From Gnetum montanum (lineage: Eukaryota > Streptophyta > Gnetopsida > Gnetales > Gnetaceae), in contig MNCI01035706.1 in assembly GCA_015680685.1 (NCBI GenBank), forward strand, positions 440,805-468,985: DNA of 28,181 nt. Reading direction: 5' to 3'. Positions 1-9,959 of this stretch are shown in pieces. The notes below the pieces were generated by a model, which was not told where the DNA came from, searched no databases, and saw nothing but the letters and a program-made list of their open reading frames with translations. The position numbers and the translations under genes were made by a program. Position 1 is the first letter of the stretch. Each line of letters begins with the position of its first letter.

Positions 1-1128
1 GGTCGGGCGTAAACGGCCTTTACGCCCCATGGTGACCCATTCGCCACCTTCAAAGAGCTGTCGGGGTTGGGGTCTTGGCTGCATCCGGCCCGGTAAGCGA
101 CAAGCAGGCACCTGGTGCCTAGGTTTGCCGCACCTCACGCACCCAGCCCAGAGGGGTCCTTGAGGGGCCGGGCGGCTCCGTGGGCCGTCCGCCGTCTCCA
201 GATTCTCGAAAATCACCTCGAGTTTCTCTTCCCCTCTAGGGAGCTCCAGAATCACCTCTCGGATGAGGTTCTCTTTCGTCAACGGGCGCCAAATGCAGAA
301 TCGGGCGAAGCCCATGCACTCCATGGACATGGTGACCTGGTCAAACGCAATGAACTCCCCAAAGAAATCTGCGACTTGTCGCAGAAACTCAAGGTTCCAC
401 AACTCCCAAGGGAGGCGGGAAACCCGTACCCAGACCGACGCTTTGGCAAATAGGTCGGTCTCCCGATGGGCCCCCAGTCTCCAGGGGGTCAACGCCAAGC
501 CCCTCGCATCGTAGAACCACGGGCCCCCCAGTAGGACCGAGTCCCGAGCTTGCCGGGAGGAAAGGATGAATAGCATGAGGTCGGGGATCAGGCTCCTCAC
601 CCCGACCTCTCCCACCTACCACTGTTCACGAGCCCAGCACCTAACCAGGTCCAATCGTGGCCGCGCACCTCGTGACACGAAGCGACCAATGAGGCTCCGT
701 TGCAGGGTGCGGAACCCCTCTGGGGGGGCTAGGTGACCCGGAGGCGCAAAGTGTCTGCAGCCCGAGAGTGGGCCGCAATGCAACCCCCGATGGAGGCGAT
801 GGGTTGGCGTGGTCCCCCATCAGTCGGCGGTTCTTGTTGGCCACTTGGTTCGTCCGCCTGTGGAGGTTGCAGCGGGTCTTCTGCTGTGTCCTCCCGCTGG
901 TGGGCGCGCATCCGCTGGTCCTGCTTCTGCTCCTCCTTCTGCTCCTGTATCAATGCCTGTCGGTGCTCCGGCTGCTCCTGCGGTGGCCCCTCCGTCTGTG
1001 TCTACGTAGGCGTCTGCATCTGCGTCTGTGTCTACGTCTGTGTCTGCTCCATCGGCTCCATTTTCTTCGTCTACGTCTGCGTCTGTGTCTGCGTCTGCGT
1101 CTGCGTCTGCTCCGTCGGCGTCTACGTC
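1..1128 (-). pseudogene. LINE ORF1 (DUF4283 + CCHC zinc knuckle), broken, runs off left edge
   Basis: One minus-strand frame reads from 1128 to the window edge with two internal stops (822-820 and 618-616). The N-terminal part is rich in Asp, Ala, Thr and Gly. It is followed by the DUF4283 core: DLMLFILSSRQARD, then GGPWFYDARGLALTPW, then ASVWVRVSRLPWELWN and FGEFIAFDQV. A zinc knuckle CVRCGKPRHQVPAC (CX2CX4HX4C) lies near position 100. Plant L1-type LINEs carry this nucleic-acid-binding protein as ORF1, where it coats the RNA. A stop at 1131-1129 closes the frame upstream and no Met is seen before the acidic stretch, so the true start is missing or changed. GC content is far above that of the sequence to the right of about 1140, which marks a sharp insertion boundary. 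The ORF2 that should follow would lie outside the window. Assignment to DUF4283 is from recognised motifs. Confidence 0.9.
1000..1125 (-). repeat. Hexamer-like repeat coding an Asp-Ala/Thr/Val tract in the LINE ORF1
   Basis: On the minus strand the sequence is built from variants of GACGCA/GACACA/GACGTA. In the ORF1 frame this reads as alternating Asp with Ala, Thr or Val, an acidic low-complexity N-terminus. The same repeat opens all other frames too (Arg-rich on the minus strand, Cys/Val- or Leu/Arg-rich on the plus strand), which explains the overlapping open frames here. Confidence 0.8.
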
Positions 1129-1131
1129 TTA

Positions 1132-1424
1132 TGTCTGAGTTGCAAATCTTAGAAAGAAGATAGCAGGATGAAAGCATTAAGCCACTCTTCAAAATATTAA
1201 CAATCTAGGTTGATTTAAATAGATATCAGCTTAACTTATGTATTTTAAAGTTAAAGTGGAATATATTTGAATTTTTAAAATTTTTTTTCATGGTTTCTTA
1301 AATGCTAGAAAATTCTGAATCGTGAAACCATTACTATAGCAAGCTTGAAAGCAGATTTTCATGGCTATCCACAAGCTTATAAACTTTCAAGTTTATCCTT
1401 ACGAACATTGTTTTAAATTTTCAG
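1132..1424. other. AT-rich non-coding sequence, probable intron 5' of the PSD exon
   Basis: No coding signal is seen. The stretch ends in a pyrimidine-rich acceptor, TTTAAATTTTCAG, at 1412-1424, directly before the decarboxylase exon. The LINE ORF1 at 1-1128 would lie in the same intron in antisense orientation if the exon belongs to a live gene. Confidence 0.55.
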
Positions 1425-1571
1425 CCATTCAACGAGTTTTTCATCAGAGAGCTCAAAACAGCTACTCGATCAATTGCTTATGATGACAATGATAGTGTAG
1501 CTGTTTGTGCAGCTGATTCTCGCCTTATGGCATTTCGGTCTCAAGATGAAAGTAAACATTTTTGGATCAAG
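1425..1571 (+). CDS. PSD: Phosphatidylserine decarboxylase, single internal exon
   Basis: This is a 147-nt exon (49 codons, phase 0 at both ends) between an AG acceptor at 1423-1424 and a GT donor at 1572-1573. It reads PFNEFFIRELK, then VAVCAADSRLMAF (from 1497) and ends HFWIK, which matches the conserved FNEFFIREL...CAADSRLMAF block of plant PSD2/PSD3-type enzymes. PSD decarboxylates phosphatidylserine to phosphatidylethanolamine at internal membranes. The Asp of the AAD motif (1515-1517), which I take to be the triad Asp by comparison with bacterial PADG, is kept. The usual KPGxRP(I) reads KTATRSI: both prolines are replaced, each by a single base change (CCA to ACA and TCA). No other PSD exon was found up to 5500, so this is either one exon of a gene with very long introns or an isolated pseudogene fragment. 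The family call is firm; functionality is not. Confidence 0.85.
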
Positions 1572-2692
1572 GTTGATGTTCTCTCTCTTTTCTTTGGTTT
1601 TCTTTTCTATGGGTTTTTCATTTTAACTTTGTGATTTTTTGGGAGAAAATATTTCCTTCTCCATTACTATGACTATTTACTTGAAAGGGTTTTAAAATTG
1701 TATCAAGAGTGGGAGAATACTAGCATTTATTTGCTTTTTCATATGTGATGTAACTACTTTAGCTATATATTTATGATATATATCTAAATATATATCTATT
1801 ATTTGGCTGAGAGAATCTTTTATATTTTTCAAATGAATAAAACCCCAAATTGATTCACCTAGAATTGATTTTCACATTGAAAAAAAAATCAAAATTAGGA
1901 CAGGTATTCAATGATAATCCTCATGAAAAGCTTTATGTCTTCACCTTGACAAAAGTTATTTATTTCCAGGGACAAAGTCCACGTAACAAAGTCATTGGCC
2001 TCTTCACAAAACTCTTAGTCAAAATAATAATTTCCATGAAAATGTTCACTGTTATAATGATAAAATTAATTTACTGTGACTTAGGAAGACTCTCTTAGAT
2101 AGGGCTTGTAGTTAGCCTCTTGACCAAAAATAATTTTTTTTATATGCACATTCAAGATGGTTCTTCCCAAGAACATGTATCACATACCACAAACTTTGTA
2201 AGTTTCAACTGTATCCAATTTATGTTATTTGACAGGTTACAAAATGATCTGAAGTCTACATTGTTTATGTATGTAGTTGCTGAACGTTTAATTTTACTTT
2301 TCATCATTTCTTCTGTGAGGACTTGAATTGGAATCTGAGCAAAGGGAGTGAAAATTACAGAACTAATGCCAATTAGTTACCTTATAATACTCTCTAACAA
2401 CAACAACGAAACTAGAAACAACATAAAACAACAGGTATGGAAGAATAATTTTGTACAATGCCAGAACATCTCATACAATCTAATCAACAAATAAATATAA
2501 GAAAAACTATAGCATCAAAAAATTGGAGACAAAAGTAAAGGCTACTACAAGTAATAGTTAACAGATCATAGTCCATGATGAACCTGTAACAGAACTTTTT
2601 CTCATTTCTGAACTAAAGAATTTTTTAAAAAATTTCGCAATTCATACAGCTGTTCACGATAATGAGTTTAGAATTTTCCATATTTGAACACG
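1572..2692. other. AT-rich non-coding stretch, nothing recognised
   Basis: It starts with the donor of the PSD exon and could be intron. I looked for the next expected PSD segment (KFSIKGLLG-like) in the plus frames and did not find it. No repeat or transposon domain is recognised. Confidence 0.5.
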
Positions 2693-2866
2693 TCACTCAT
2701 TCAAAAGCAACCTATTTACAGTATGATTACAATGAAAAATTTTCTGTCCAACAAAACTAAATAGCAAGGCCATCAAGCAAGGCCACTGACTCAAACAAAA
2801 AATGAAAACTTCTAGTTTAAGGCTGGGTTCTTTCCCCAACAATACGATCCCCATGAAACTGCAAAT
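2693..2866 (-). pseudogene. Possible hAT transposase scrap (weak)
   Basis: On the minus strand the sequence around 2866-2819 reads SWGSYCWGKNPALN and resembles, base for base in part, the hAT segment at 5091-5046 (shared TGCAGTTTCATGG and CCCAGCCTTAAA). The expected downstream dimerisation block is not recognisable in any frame. It is kept only as a lead because the similarity to the better-supported copy is short. Confidence 0.3.
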
Positions 2867-2869
2867 CCT

Positions 2870-4577
2870 AGTCCTATCCATTTGACGAAGCAAATAAGGA
2901 GAGCAATGAAACATAGTCCCTGTAATGATAAACTTCCCATGCCCTACCTATAGCCATAGGCAAGTTTGAAAGCAGAGCTAACACAAAAATACCAAAGAGG
3001 GTAATCACTCAATAGGGAAATCTAATAAGCATATATCCAAGGGCTAGCAAAATCAGTTTTTGTCAACAATTGATAAAAAATATTGCAGCAAAAATTCTAT
3101 CAAACAAATAGCATAATCAATAGGGAAATCAAGTGTTTCTGAAATACCTAAGATTTTATGAATAATATCAATTGGAAAGATTAGGTGCTTTTACAACATT
3201 CTCACTTTCATACAACTATCACATCTGTATTCATCTCTTACTAGTGCCTACTGGCTTGCCAAATCCCCTAGGTAAGAACTTGCTTCCTCTAACTGTGCAT
3301 GCACCCAGAAACCTCTACTACCTTAGATAGTGTATGATGGATCAGTCCTTCCCTACTTACTACTTGTTGCGGCATGCTACAAGCATTGTTGGAGACCACT
3401 ACTTCAATCAGGATTTGTGAATCTTCCAATTCCCCTTGTTGTGTAGGATTCCTAATAACCAACTTTTAAATTTTCATAGCATTTAGTTTTCCTCAAACTT
3501 CTTAGAACATAGGGCTAGACTTACACTAGCAGCGAATAAGAATATGACTCATTATAATGATGGGTTGATTACAAGTCCTACAGACCTATCTTCATTGACT
3601 TTAGCATGTTGATAAAATGATACTTGTCTACTTGTCATAATTCCAACGATTAATGTATCAATAGAAAAAGTGATTCACTTCCCATTAAAGAGTACTATGA
3701 TATCTCAAAGAGTAGTATACCGAAAGTGATGGCTATCACTTCCCATCACTTAATAAACTAGAAGACATTAAACATTTGTGTGACTCACTTGTTTTAAGCT
3801 TTGTTTTATAAACAACACTAATGGATGTGGTTAGATGTAGTTTTAATCCTCCAATATGTTTCTACCAAATACAAGTATTGTTGCAGTAGACACTAAGGAG
3901 CACCTAACTCAAAGACTTTGGTTACCATTGAGCTATGGTTTGGGTTATTTCTAGCTTTCTATGCTACACAAACAAGGTGTGATTCAACCATCATTTTTGG
4001 AGTGTACCTTGATATACCCCCAAGATAGGTGACAAGATTGCACATAAGGTGAGTACATACATACAAATGGCACCTGCATCATTGAAAACCTTTGCATGTG
4101 CAAATCAACCTCTTTTAGTCCAATTGCTTAGGATGTTAAGCCTAAGTAAGCATATGTATAGGTAGGATTTGATCATACTTATGAACGTCGGATTAGGATC
4201 ACGATATAACCATTTTCAAATCATGATCTAAATAATTGCAATCTAGGTTGTTTTTGGATTGCAATTCAATTCAAAATCATGTAGAATCATGTAATTAAAA
4301 AACATAAAAACATACCAAATTTTTTATCATTTTCAAAAGTGTATGCAATTATGAAGACAAAAATTAAAAAACCATAAAAAATAATGTTTAAATTCAAAAT
4401 AGAAAATTTTAAACACATTAATATAACAACATTACATCAAGCATGAACAACATAAATTCATTATATATACTCCTATATGCACTAAAAAAGTTTCAAAAGT
4501 AAGCTATAACACATAATATATCAATTTATTAGTGTTAGTCTTTTAAAGTTTAAAACATTAACATATATTTAAATTAC
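2870..4577. other. AT-rich intergenic or intronic stretch, nothing recognised
   Basis: No reading frame with protein family character is seen on either strand. A small perfect inverted repeat, AAGTGATGG / CCATCACTT, occurs near 3725-3755. The segment at 4240-4310 (GCAATCTAGG...GGATTGCAAT) also has weak dyad character. Neither supports a named element. Confidence 0.5.
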
Positions 4578-5091
4578 TTATCTCTTTCCTTTTTCAAAAT
4601 TTCCTCCCATAGTTTGAAGCTTAGCTTTTTGTCTTTACCTAGCATTCTCCTCTTCCTCTGTAATAATCTTATCTATGACATTAATAGTATCATAGTCAAT
4701 GTCATGAGTACTACCATGCTCCCTAACATTTGTAATGTAACAACTAGAATCTACAAGACTATGAGCCTTAGATTCAAGTTGTTAGATTGTTACAGAATTA
4801 GCAGTCCAATCCATAATTCCAGCCATCCTAGTGCCATCATCTAGCCTGTCTACTAATGCATCAAGATCTCAATTTTCATCTTCTGTTGGTAAATGAACTC
4901 TTTGTATAAGCTTTGTGTTATAGTAGATGTAAACTAACTTGTCTAATCCTATTAATGTAAGCTTTGTTTGTTTTTAAGTATAAATGTATTTACATCTGCC
5001 CTAGTTGCACTCAGAAGTAGAAGCATTGCAAGACTAGCTAAAAATCTTTAAGGCTGGGCTTATGACCCCATTCGTTCCACCATGAAACTGC
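4578..5091 (-). pseudogene. hAT-family transposase, C-terminal dimerisation region, broken
   Basis: Reading the minus strand from 5091 gives SWWNEWGHKPSLKDF, which matches the WW...G...P.L...A block of hAT transposases. A shifted frame then gives STSECN...YIYT, equivalent to the S.S.CERNWS...IHTK block, followed by LIGLDKLVYIYYNTKL (about 4956-4913), equivalent to the L..LVYVHYNLRL block. An acidic tail with TRMAGIMDWTAN follows, ending at a stop at 4580-4578. These are the conserved C-terminal features of the protein that cuts and joins hAT ends as an oligomer. Stops and at least one frameshift show it is dead. Upstream at 5092-5130 a T-rich tract ending in TTGCAG looks like a splice acceptor, so an earlier exon may have existed. 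No terminal inverted repeats were identified. Confidence 0.75.
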
Positions 5092-5559
5092 AATGTTAAA
5101 AAAAATGAAAAAAAAAGTTTCAAACATTTAAATCCACCTACGTATTAAAATTTATATCTAATACAAAATTAATTTTATAAATTATAAATCAACTTACCTA
5201 CTAATTTTGTTTGGCTTTGCTTTTTAGTAAGAGACTTTTTTTTATGTGAAGGTTGGGGAAAATAGTATCAATAAAATCGGAATATGTACAGTCAGCAATG
5301 TTCAAAACATATGCATGGGCCATTCACCCCTCGACCCCTTCCCCCCCTCTCCCACACACACACCCAACATGCCCCCCATCGCCCGACCATGCATGTAGGG
5401 GGATGCTGCACGAGAAATCGTGGTCGAGATGAAAGAGGGTGATTCAGTTGAGATGTAGAACTCGTAGGGAGTTTTTGGGGAAGGCCATCCTGAGTCACCA
5501 AAATCATTGATTTTTCCTAGGTTGCCAAGATTGCTATGGTCATTGAGTTCCTTGTGGTT
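5092..5559. other. Unassigned stretch; AT-rich then GC-rich
   Basis: 5092-5290 is AT-rich without coding signal. From about 5310 the composition jumps to C-rich, with a short CA run at 5351-5363. This change probably marks the left edge of the LINE that holds the ORF2 at 5828, but no ORF1 domain (DUF4283 or zinc knuckle) is recognised here. Confidence 0.45.
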
Positions 5560-8450
5560 GATGGTGATTTTTGGTTGGGGGTCTAGGGGAGCTCCTCCCT
5601 CTTGGTAGTTGGGTTTTAGTGGTTAGAGGGGGTTCCTTACTCCCCTTGGAAGACATTACAAAGGGGGGTGTTGCGGCTAAAGGACCTTTCTCAATTTTAT
5701 TGAACACTAGCAAGGTGGGGCGTCCATCAAGTATTGTGTACCAAGCCAAAAAGACATAGCTGGAGGTTGACTTGGGGGTTTAGCCCACCCTCAAGGAGGT
5801 TTGCAAGAAACATGTAGCGAGTAGGACATGAGGATCCTCTCATGGAATTACAGGAGGTAGGGTACCCCCTATAAATGAAATACCCTTAAAGAAATCGTGT
5901 ATAGGGAAAAGTATGATGTTGTCTACTTGCAGGAGACCAAACTTTAGTAATAGGAGGCCCATTAGCTTAGGTGGCCAGGGTGGTAGGTTGAGGCTATTTT
6001 TTTTCATGGAAGAGTTGGAAGACTTGCTTTGCTCTCACGTGGGCATTTCAAGGTCGTTGATTGCTCTACGTGGAGCCTTATGGTGTTTCTCATGGATCTT
6101 GGAATTTGGATAATGAATTTTTATGGTGCTCAACATTGGGAAGAATGGATGCAAAAGCTTCAGAGGATTGCTTTCCTAGTTCAAGATCAAAGACTATGGA
6201 TTATATTAGGGGACTTCAATCAAAGGCTGTATGGGTGGGAGAAGTCTGATGGGGGAGCCCAAGATTTTCCTAGTGCTCAGGAGTTCTTGCAATTCCTTGA
6301 AGTGCGTGATCTTGTTGACTTGGAGATACGAGGATGTCAATTCACTTCAAGTAATAGATGAAAGGGGAGTGAGTAGATCATGACTAAGATAGATCATGTT
6401 TGGATCTTCTCTCATGTCCTCATGATGAGGGGGTGGTGACGATAGGATAGGAACGTGTGGCGTTTGATCACAGATCAATTCTATGTTGTGTGGATAATGT
6501 ATCGCCAAGGAAGGTTGCTCCATTTTGCTTCAAATGTTATTGGATCCATACACCTTGGTTGCAGCCAATGGTGGAGGGCATATGGGGGGTTGTATTCACA
6601 GAAGATAAAATCCTTGGATTTTCAAAAGTGGGGGTTGGCTTAGCTCAAGAAAGCCTTGGGGAGGCTCATGCAATTGCTGGTGGAGATACAAGTGGAGCAG
6701 GAAGTTGGTAAGGACTTTCACGAGGCTAAATGTGAGTTTTTAGCTCAGATTTAGGCTGTGGATAGGGAGGCTAAGGTTTATTGGAGATAGCGATGTCAGG
6801 TGCAGTGGCTAAAAGAAGGGGATTGGAACACATTTTTTCTTTGTAGCTGCCACATCTAAGAATCTGTCCAAGAAGATCCACAATCTCACCTTTCAAGGAT
6901 AGGAAATCATTGACAGTTAGTGTGTTGATAAGACTTTGATGGATTTTTTATCTGATATTTGGATGATGAGGCAAGTGAGCCCTTTGTCAATCTCTATTGA
7001 TCCTGTCCTGCATGAGGAGCATAATTGTCATCTTCTGGCATGTTTCTTCATTGTGGAGTTAGAAGAGGCCTTGGGTTTGATGAAGTCAGGTAGGTCGTCG
7101 GGGCTGGATGGTGGCCGATGGAATTTTTAAGAGCTTTTATTGACTTTCTTGAGGAGAATATTTTGGATGTGTTCAATGCTACGTTGAGTTGGGAACAAGT
7201 GCGCAAGGAAATAAACTGTTCTTGTATCGTGCTTCTATTGAAGTCAACTAACCCAATGGAGCCATCATATTTCCAGGTGATTAAAGTTTGCAACACCTTT
7301 CTCTATCTTTTCATGAAGATGCTAGTGGCCAGGATGGGGCCTCTTATGCCATAATTGGTAGGACCCAACTAGGCAGGTTTTATTTAGGAAGGTACATTTA
7401 GGGCTAGATTTTGTTGTTGCAGGAGGTTATGCATTCTCTGAGGCTGTCAAGGTATCCGAGTATGTGCCTTAAATTAGATATTTCTAAAGCGTATGATACT
7501 ATGTCTTGGAAGGTGCTGTAGGAGATCATGCTAAGGAAAGGTTTCCACCCAGATTTTGTAAAGCTATGCATATCTATTCAATCATTGGGGGCTTTTTCCA
7601 TAGATCTTGATGGGAAGCTGTGGGGGTTTTCCTTGTCGGGTAGTGGGTTAAGATAGGGTGACCTACTATCACCTTACCTTTTTATTTTGGTTATGGATAC
7701 TCTGTAGGCATACTGTAAGGTGGAGGGGGTTAAGGGGGTTGGAGATCACAGGTGTTAGATGCCTAGTTGAACACTACGTGGATGACACTATTCTTTTCTC
7801 TTAGGTGGTGGTCCCCCAGCCTATGGTGATCAATCGAGTGCTGAAGTGTATGGCTGTGGAGATTGGGTTGGAAATAAACAAAGGCAAGTCTGCAGTTCAG
7901 TTGTTGAACACCGCGACCAAGGTGAAGGGGTTGATCATGCAACATTTGGGGCTTTTACCTGGATCACATGAGGGTTTGTACTTGGGCCTTCCAATGTATG
8001 ATTGGCATAGGTGACAAGCCTAGTGTGGGCTACTGCAGCACCTATAGAAACATGTGGATCATTGGATGTTCCGATTTCTGACTTGCACTAGGAGGGCTTT
8101 GCTTGCTACATTAGTGTTATTTGCCATGGCTAGGTATGTAGCTTCTGTTGCTAATCCTTCAAGTGGTATTGTCGAGTGGATTGATCAGATTATATGTAAT
8201 CTCACTTGGTTAGGGGGGAAAAGAGGGGAATAGGTTGCATCTTGTGAGGTGGAATGTTGTGGCTCACCTGAAGAATGTTGGAGGCTTGGGAGTTCCCAAG
8301 TTCTAGGACATAATTGACATGGGATTTCATACCCTGGTAAATAAACTCATTAGGCTGGGTTGTCATCAAGCTCAATGTATTAGTATGGTACATGGTAAGT
8401 ACCAACGTTGGGAGGATAGGCCACAAGATTCACATGTTTGGAAGGTAAGC
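5560..8450 (+). mobile_element. Plant L1-type LINE (non-LTR retrotransposon), decayed, 5' and 3' limits uncertain
   Basis: The block is GC-richer than its surroundings and holds an almost complete ORF2 with endonuclease, RT and the start of the post-RT region. 5560-5827 is G-rich sequence upstream of the ORF2 Met and may be the end of ORF1 or the inter-ORF spacer. No poly(A) tail or target-site duplication is identified, and homology fades after the HVWK motif near 8440. Confidence 0.85.
5828..8450 (+). pseudogene. LINE ORF2: APE endonuclease + reverse transcriptase, many stops and frameshifts
   Basis: Endonuclease motifs appear in order: MRILSWN at 5828, YDVVYLQETK near 5911, IILGDFNQ near 6202, and FDHRSI (canonical SDHxPI) near 6461. 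Next comes QWLKEGDWNT near 6803. The RT domain follows: KSGRSSGLDG, then PN*AGFI (7364), CLKLDISKAYDTMSW with the catalytic Asp at 7477, GLR*GDLLSPYLF (7648), and YVDDTILFS at 7775 with both Asp residues kept. YLGLP and GGLGVPKF motifs typical of plant LINEs follow. The protein would nick DNA and copy the element RNA at the nick. At least ten in-frame TAG codons sit where Gln is expected, and the frame shifts several times, so it cannot be active. The segment after about 8450 no longer aligns by eye. Confidence 0.94.
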
Positions 8451-8836
8451 TTTCCAAAAGGCATTTTTAACCTCCACAAGCTGAAATATAAATATAACAT
8501 GACTTTTTCCACTTGGGGGTGAGGCTTTGACCACTTATGAGGCATTTTTCAACCCCAAAAGTGTAAAATATGTGAGATTGCACCTCATGGGTTACAATCC
8601 TCACATTTACAATGAAGTTTTGCCTCGGGTTTTAGGGGAGGGGTTACAAAGGTTACAACATGCAAATTTAGTGATGTTTCATTTCCTATTTCCATAGCAT
8701 AGTCTTTACATTTTATTTACAATAATCATGGTAGGATGAGCATGATACAATCTTAAGCATTAAATTTGTATTAACTTAGTAATCCCAACATCTTAAACAT
8801 ATCTTGATAGTTCCTACTAACACTCATCTTAAACAT
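8451..8836. other. Spacer between two LINE segments, unassigned
   Basis: Between the end of recognisable ORF2 and the zinc-finger fragment at 8837 lie about 390 bases without recognised motif. A complete plant LINE would have about 250 residues here, so either a deletion plus foreign sequence, or a junction of two elements, separates them. Confidence 0.4.
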
Positions 8837-9160
8837 ATGAAAATTGTTTCTCCTCAATGTCCTCTTTGTAGAAGTAAAGACTCACTTTCTCATGTTTTGT
8901 TTGAGTGTCTTGTTGTTCAGCATGTTTGGAAATAAACACCCAGAATTTATAATAGTTTTGAACCAAGCATCAATGAAAGCATTCTTGGTGATCAATTTGC
9001 TTTCTCTACTTCCTTTCCTTGCATTTGGAAATATCTTCGATCTTTTGTTCTCTACTCTATTTGGAAGCTTTAGTGCGGAGTTTTTTTCTAGCAGCAAGGG
9101 CATAACTATGACCTCTCTTTAGGAATTAAATATCATATTCTCAAAGATGTTTCTTTTTAG
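8837..9160 (+). pseudogene. LINE ORF2 C-terminal zinc-binding region (zf-RVT), broken
   Basis: The frame from the Met codon at 8837 reads MKIVSPQCPLCRSKDSLSHV, then LFECLVVQHVWK, then a stop. It continues in frame as NSFEPSINESILGDQ, CIWKYLRSFVLYSIWKL and, after more stops, LSLGIKYHILKDVSF before TAG at about 9157. CPLC...SHVLFEC...W is the zinc-binding pattern found after the RT in plant LINEs. Base composition is much more AT-rich than the ORF2 at 5828, which suggests an older or different element, but the same strand and short distance leave open that both are one deleted element. Confidence 0.8.
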
Positions 9161-9210
9161 TTATAACTTCAAGTAAAAAAGTTTCTAATGAAAGATGAAT
9201 AATAAATTTA

Positions 9211-9898
9211 TTTTCTATAGTATTAATTTCTTTTTTTTTTACAAGCTCAAGGATGAAAAACTTTCAACTTTTGTTGCTATTTGCTTATTATTTCTAATCA
9301 ATCTGTTCTTTTATCTTTATAGAAAGTTTTCTACCTTCTCTTTACAAGAAACACTTCAGTAAAAAAGTGTGAGGATACTTCTAAATAAGAGCAAGGCTTA
9401 ATACGTTTACTACCCTATATGAGAGATTTTTTAGGATTGATCTTAAGGATAAAAATCTAAAAAGAAATCCTTAAAACCATTAGGATTTTTCTTTAGACTC
9501 TCTCTTTAGTAATTTGATGTACTCTGAATTTTTTTCTTAATATTAGTATTCTTTTTTTCTATAGTATTAATTTCTTTTTTTTTTACAGGCTCAAGGATGA
9601 AAAACTTTCAACTTTTGTTGCTATTTGCTTATTATTTCTAATCAATCTGTTCTTTTATCTTTACAGAAAGTTTTCTACCTTCTCTTTACAAGAAACACTT
9701 CAGTAAAAAAGTGTGAGGATACTTCTAAATAAGAGCAAGGCTTGATACTTTTCCTACCCTATATGAGAGATTTTTTAGGATTGATCTTAAGGATAAAAAT
9801 CTAAAAAGAAATCCTTAAAACCATTAGGATTTTTCTTTAGACTCTCTCTTTAGTAATTTGATGTACTCTGAATTTTTTTCTTAATATTAGTATTCTTT
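9211..9898 (+). repeat. Tandem direct duplication, two units of 344 bp
   Basis: The unit 9211-9554 is repeated at 9555-9898 with a constant offset of 344 (for example CTATAG at 9215 and 9559, TATTAG at 9541 and 9885). I count about five substitutions plus a length change in a T run, so the copies are about 98 percent identical and the duplication is recent. The unit lies just after the zf-RVT segment and may be the LINE 3' untranslated tail. The sequence right after it, GAGGGTTGACACCCCCAC, resembles a LINE end only loosely. Confidence 0.9.
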
Positions 9899-9959
9899 TT
9901 TGTTTGAGGGTTGACACCCCCACCCCTGTAATAGCTTGGTAGTCCTAATAATTGGTATG

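Noticed and set aside
115-453. Plus-strand frame over the LINE ORF1
   Set aside because: The minus strand gives a recognisable DUF4283 and zinc knuckle over the same bases.
950-1192. Arg-rich 80-residue minus-strand frame
   Set aside because: It is the alternative frame of the GACGCA-type repeat; the frame continuous with DUF4283 is the Asp-rich one.
3725-3755. Perfect 9-bp inverted repeat AAGTGATGG / CCATCACTT
   Set aside because: Short stem in AT-rich DNA with no flanking evidence of a small RNA or transposon end.
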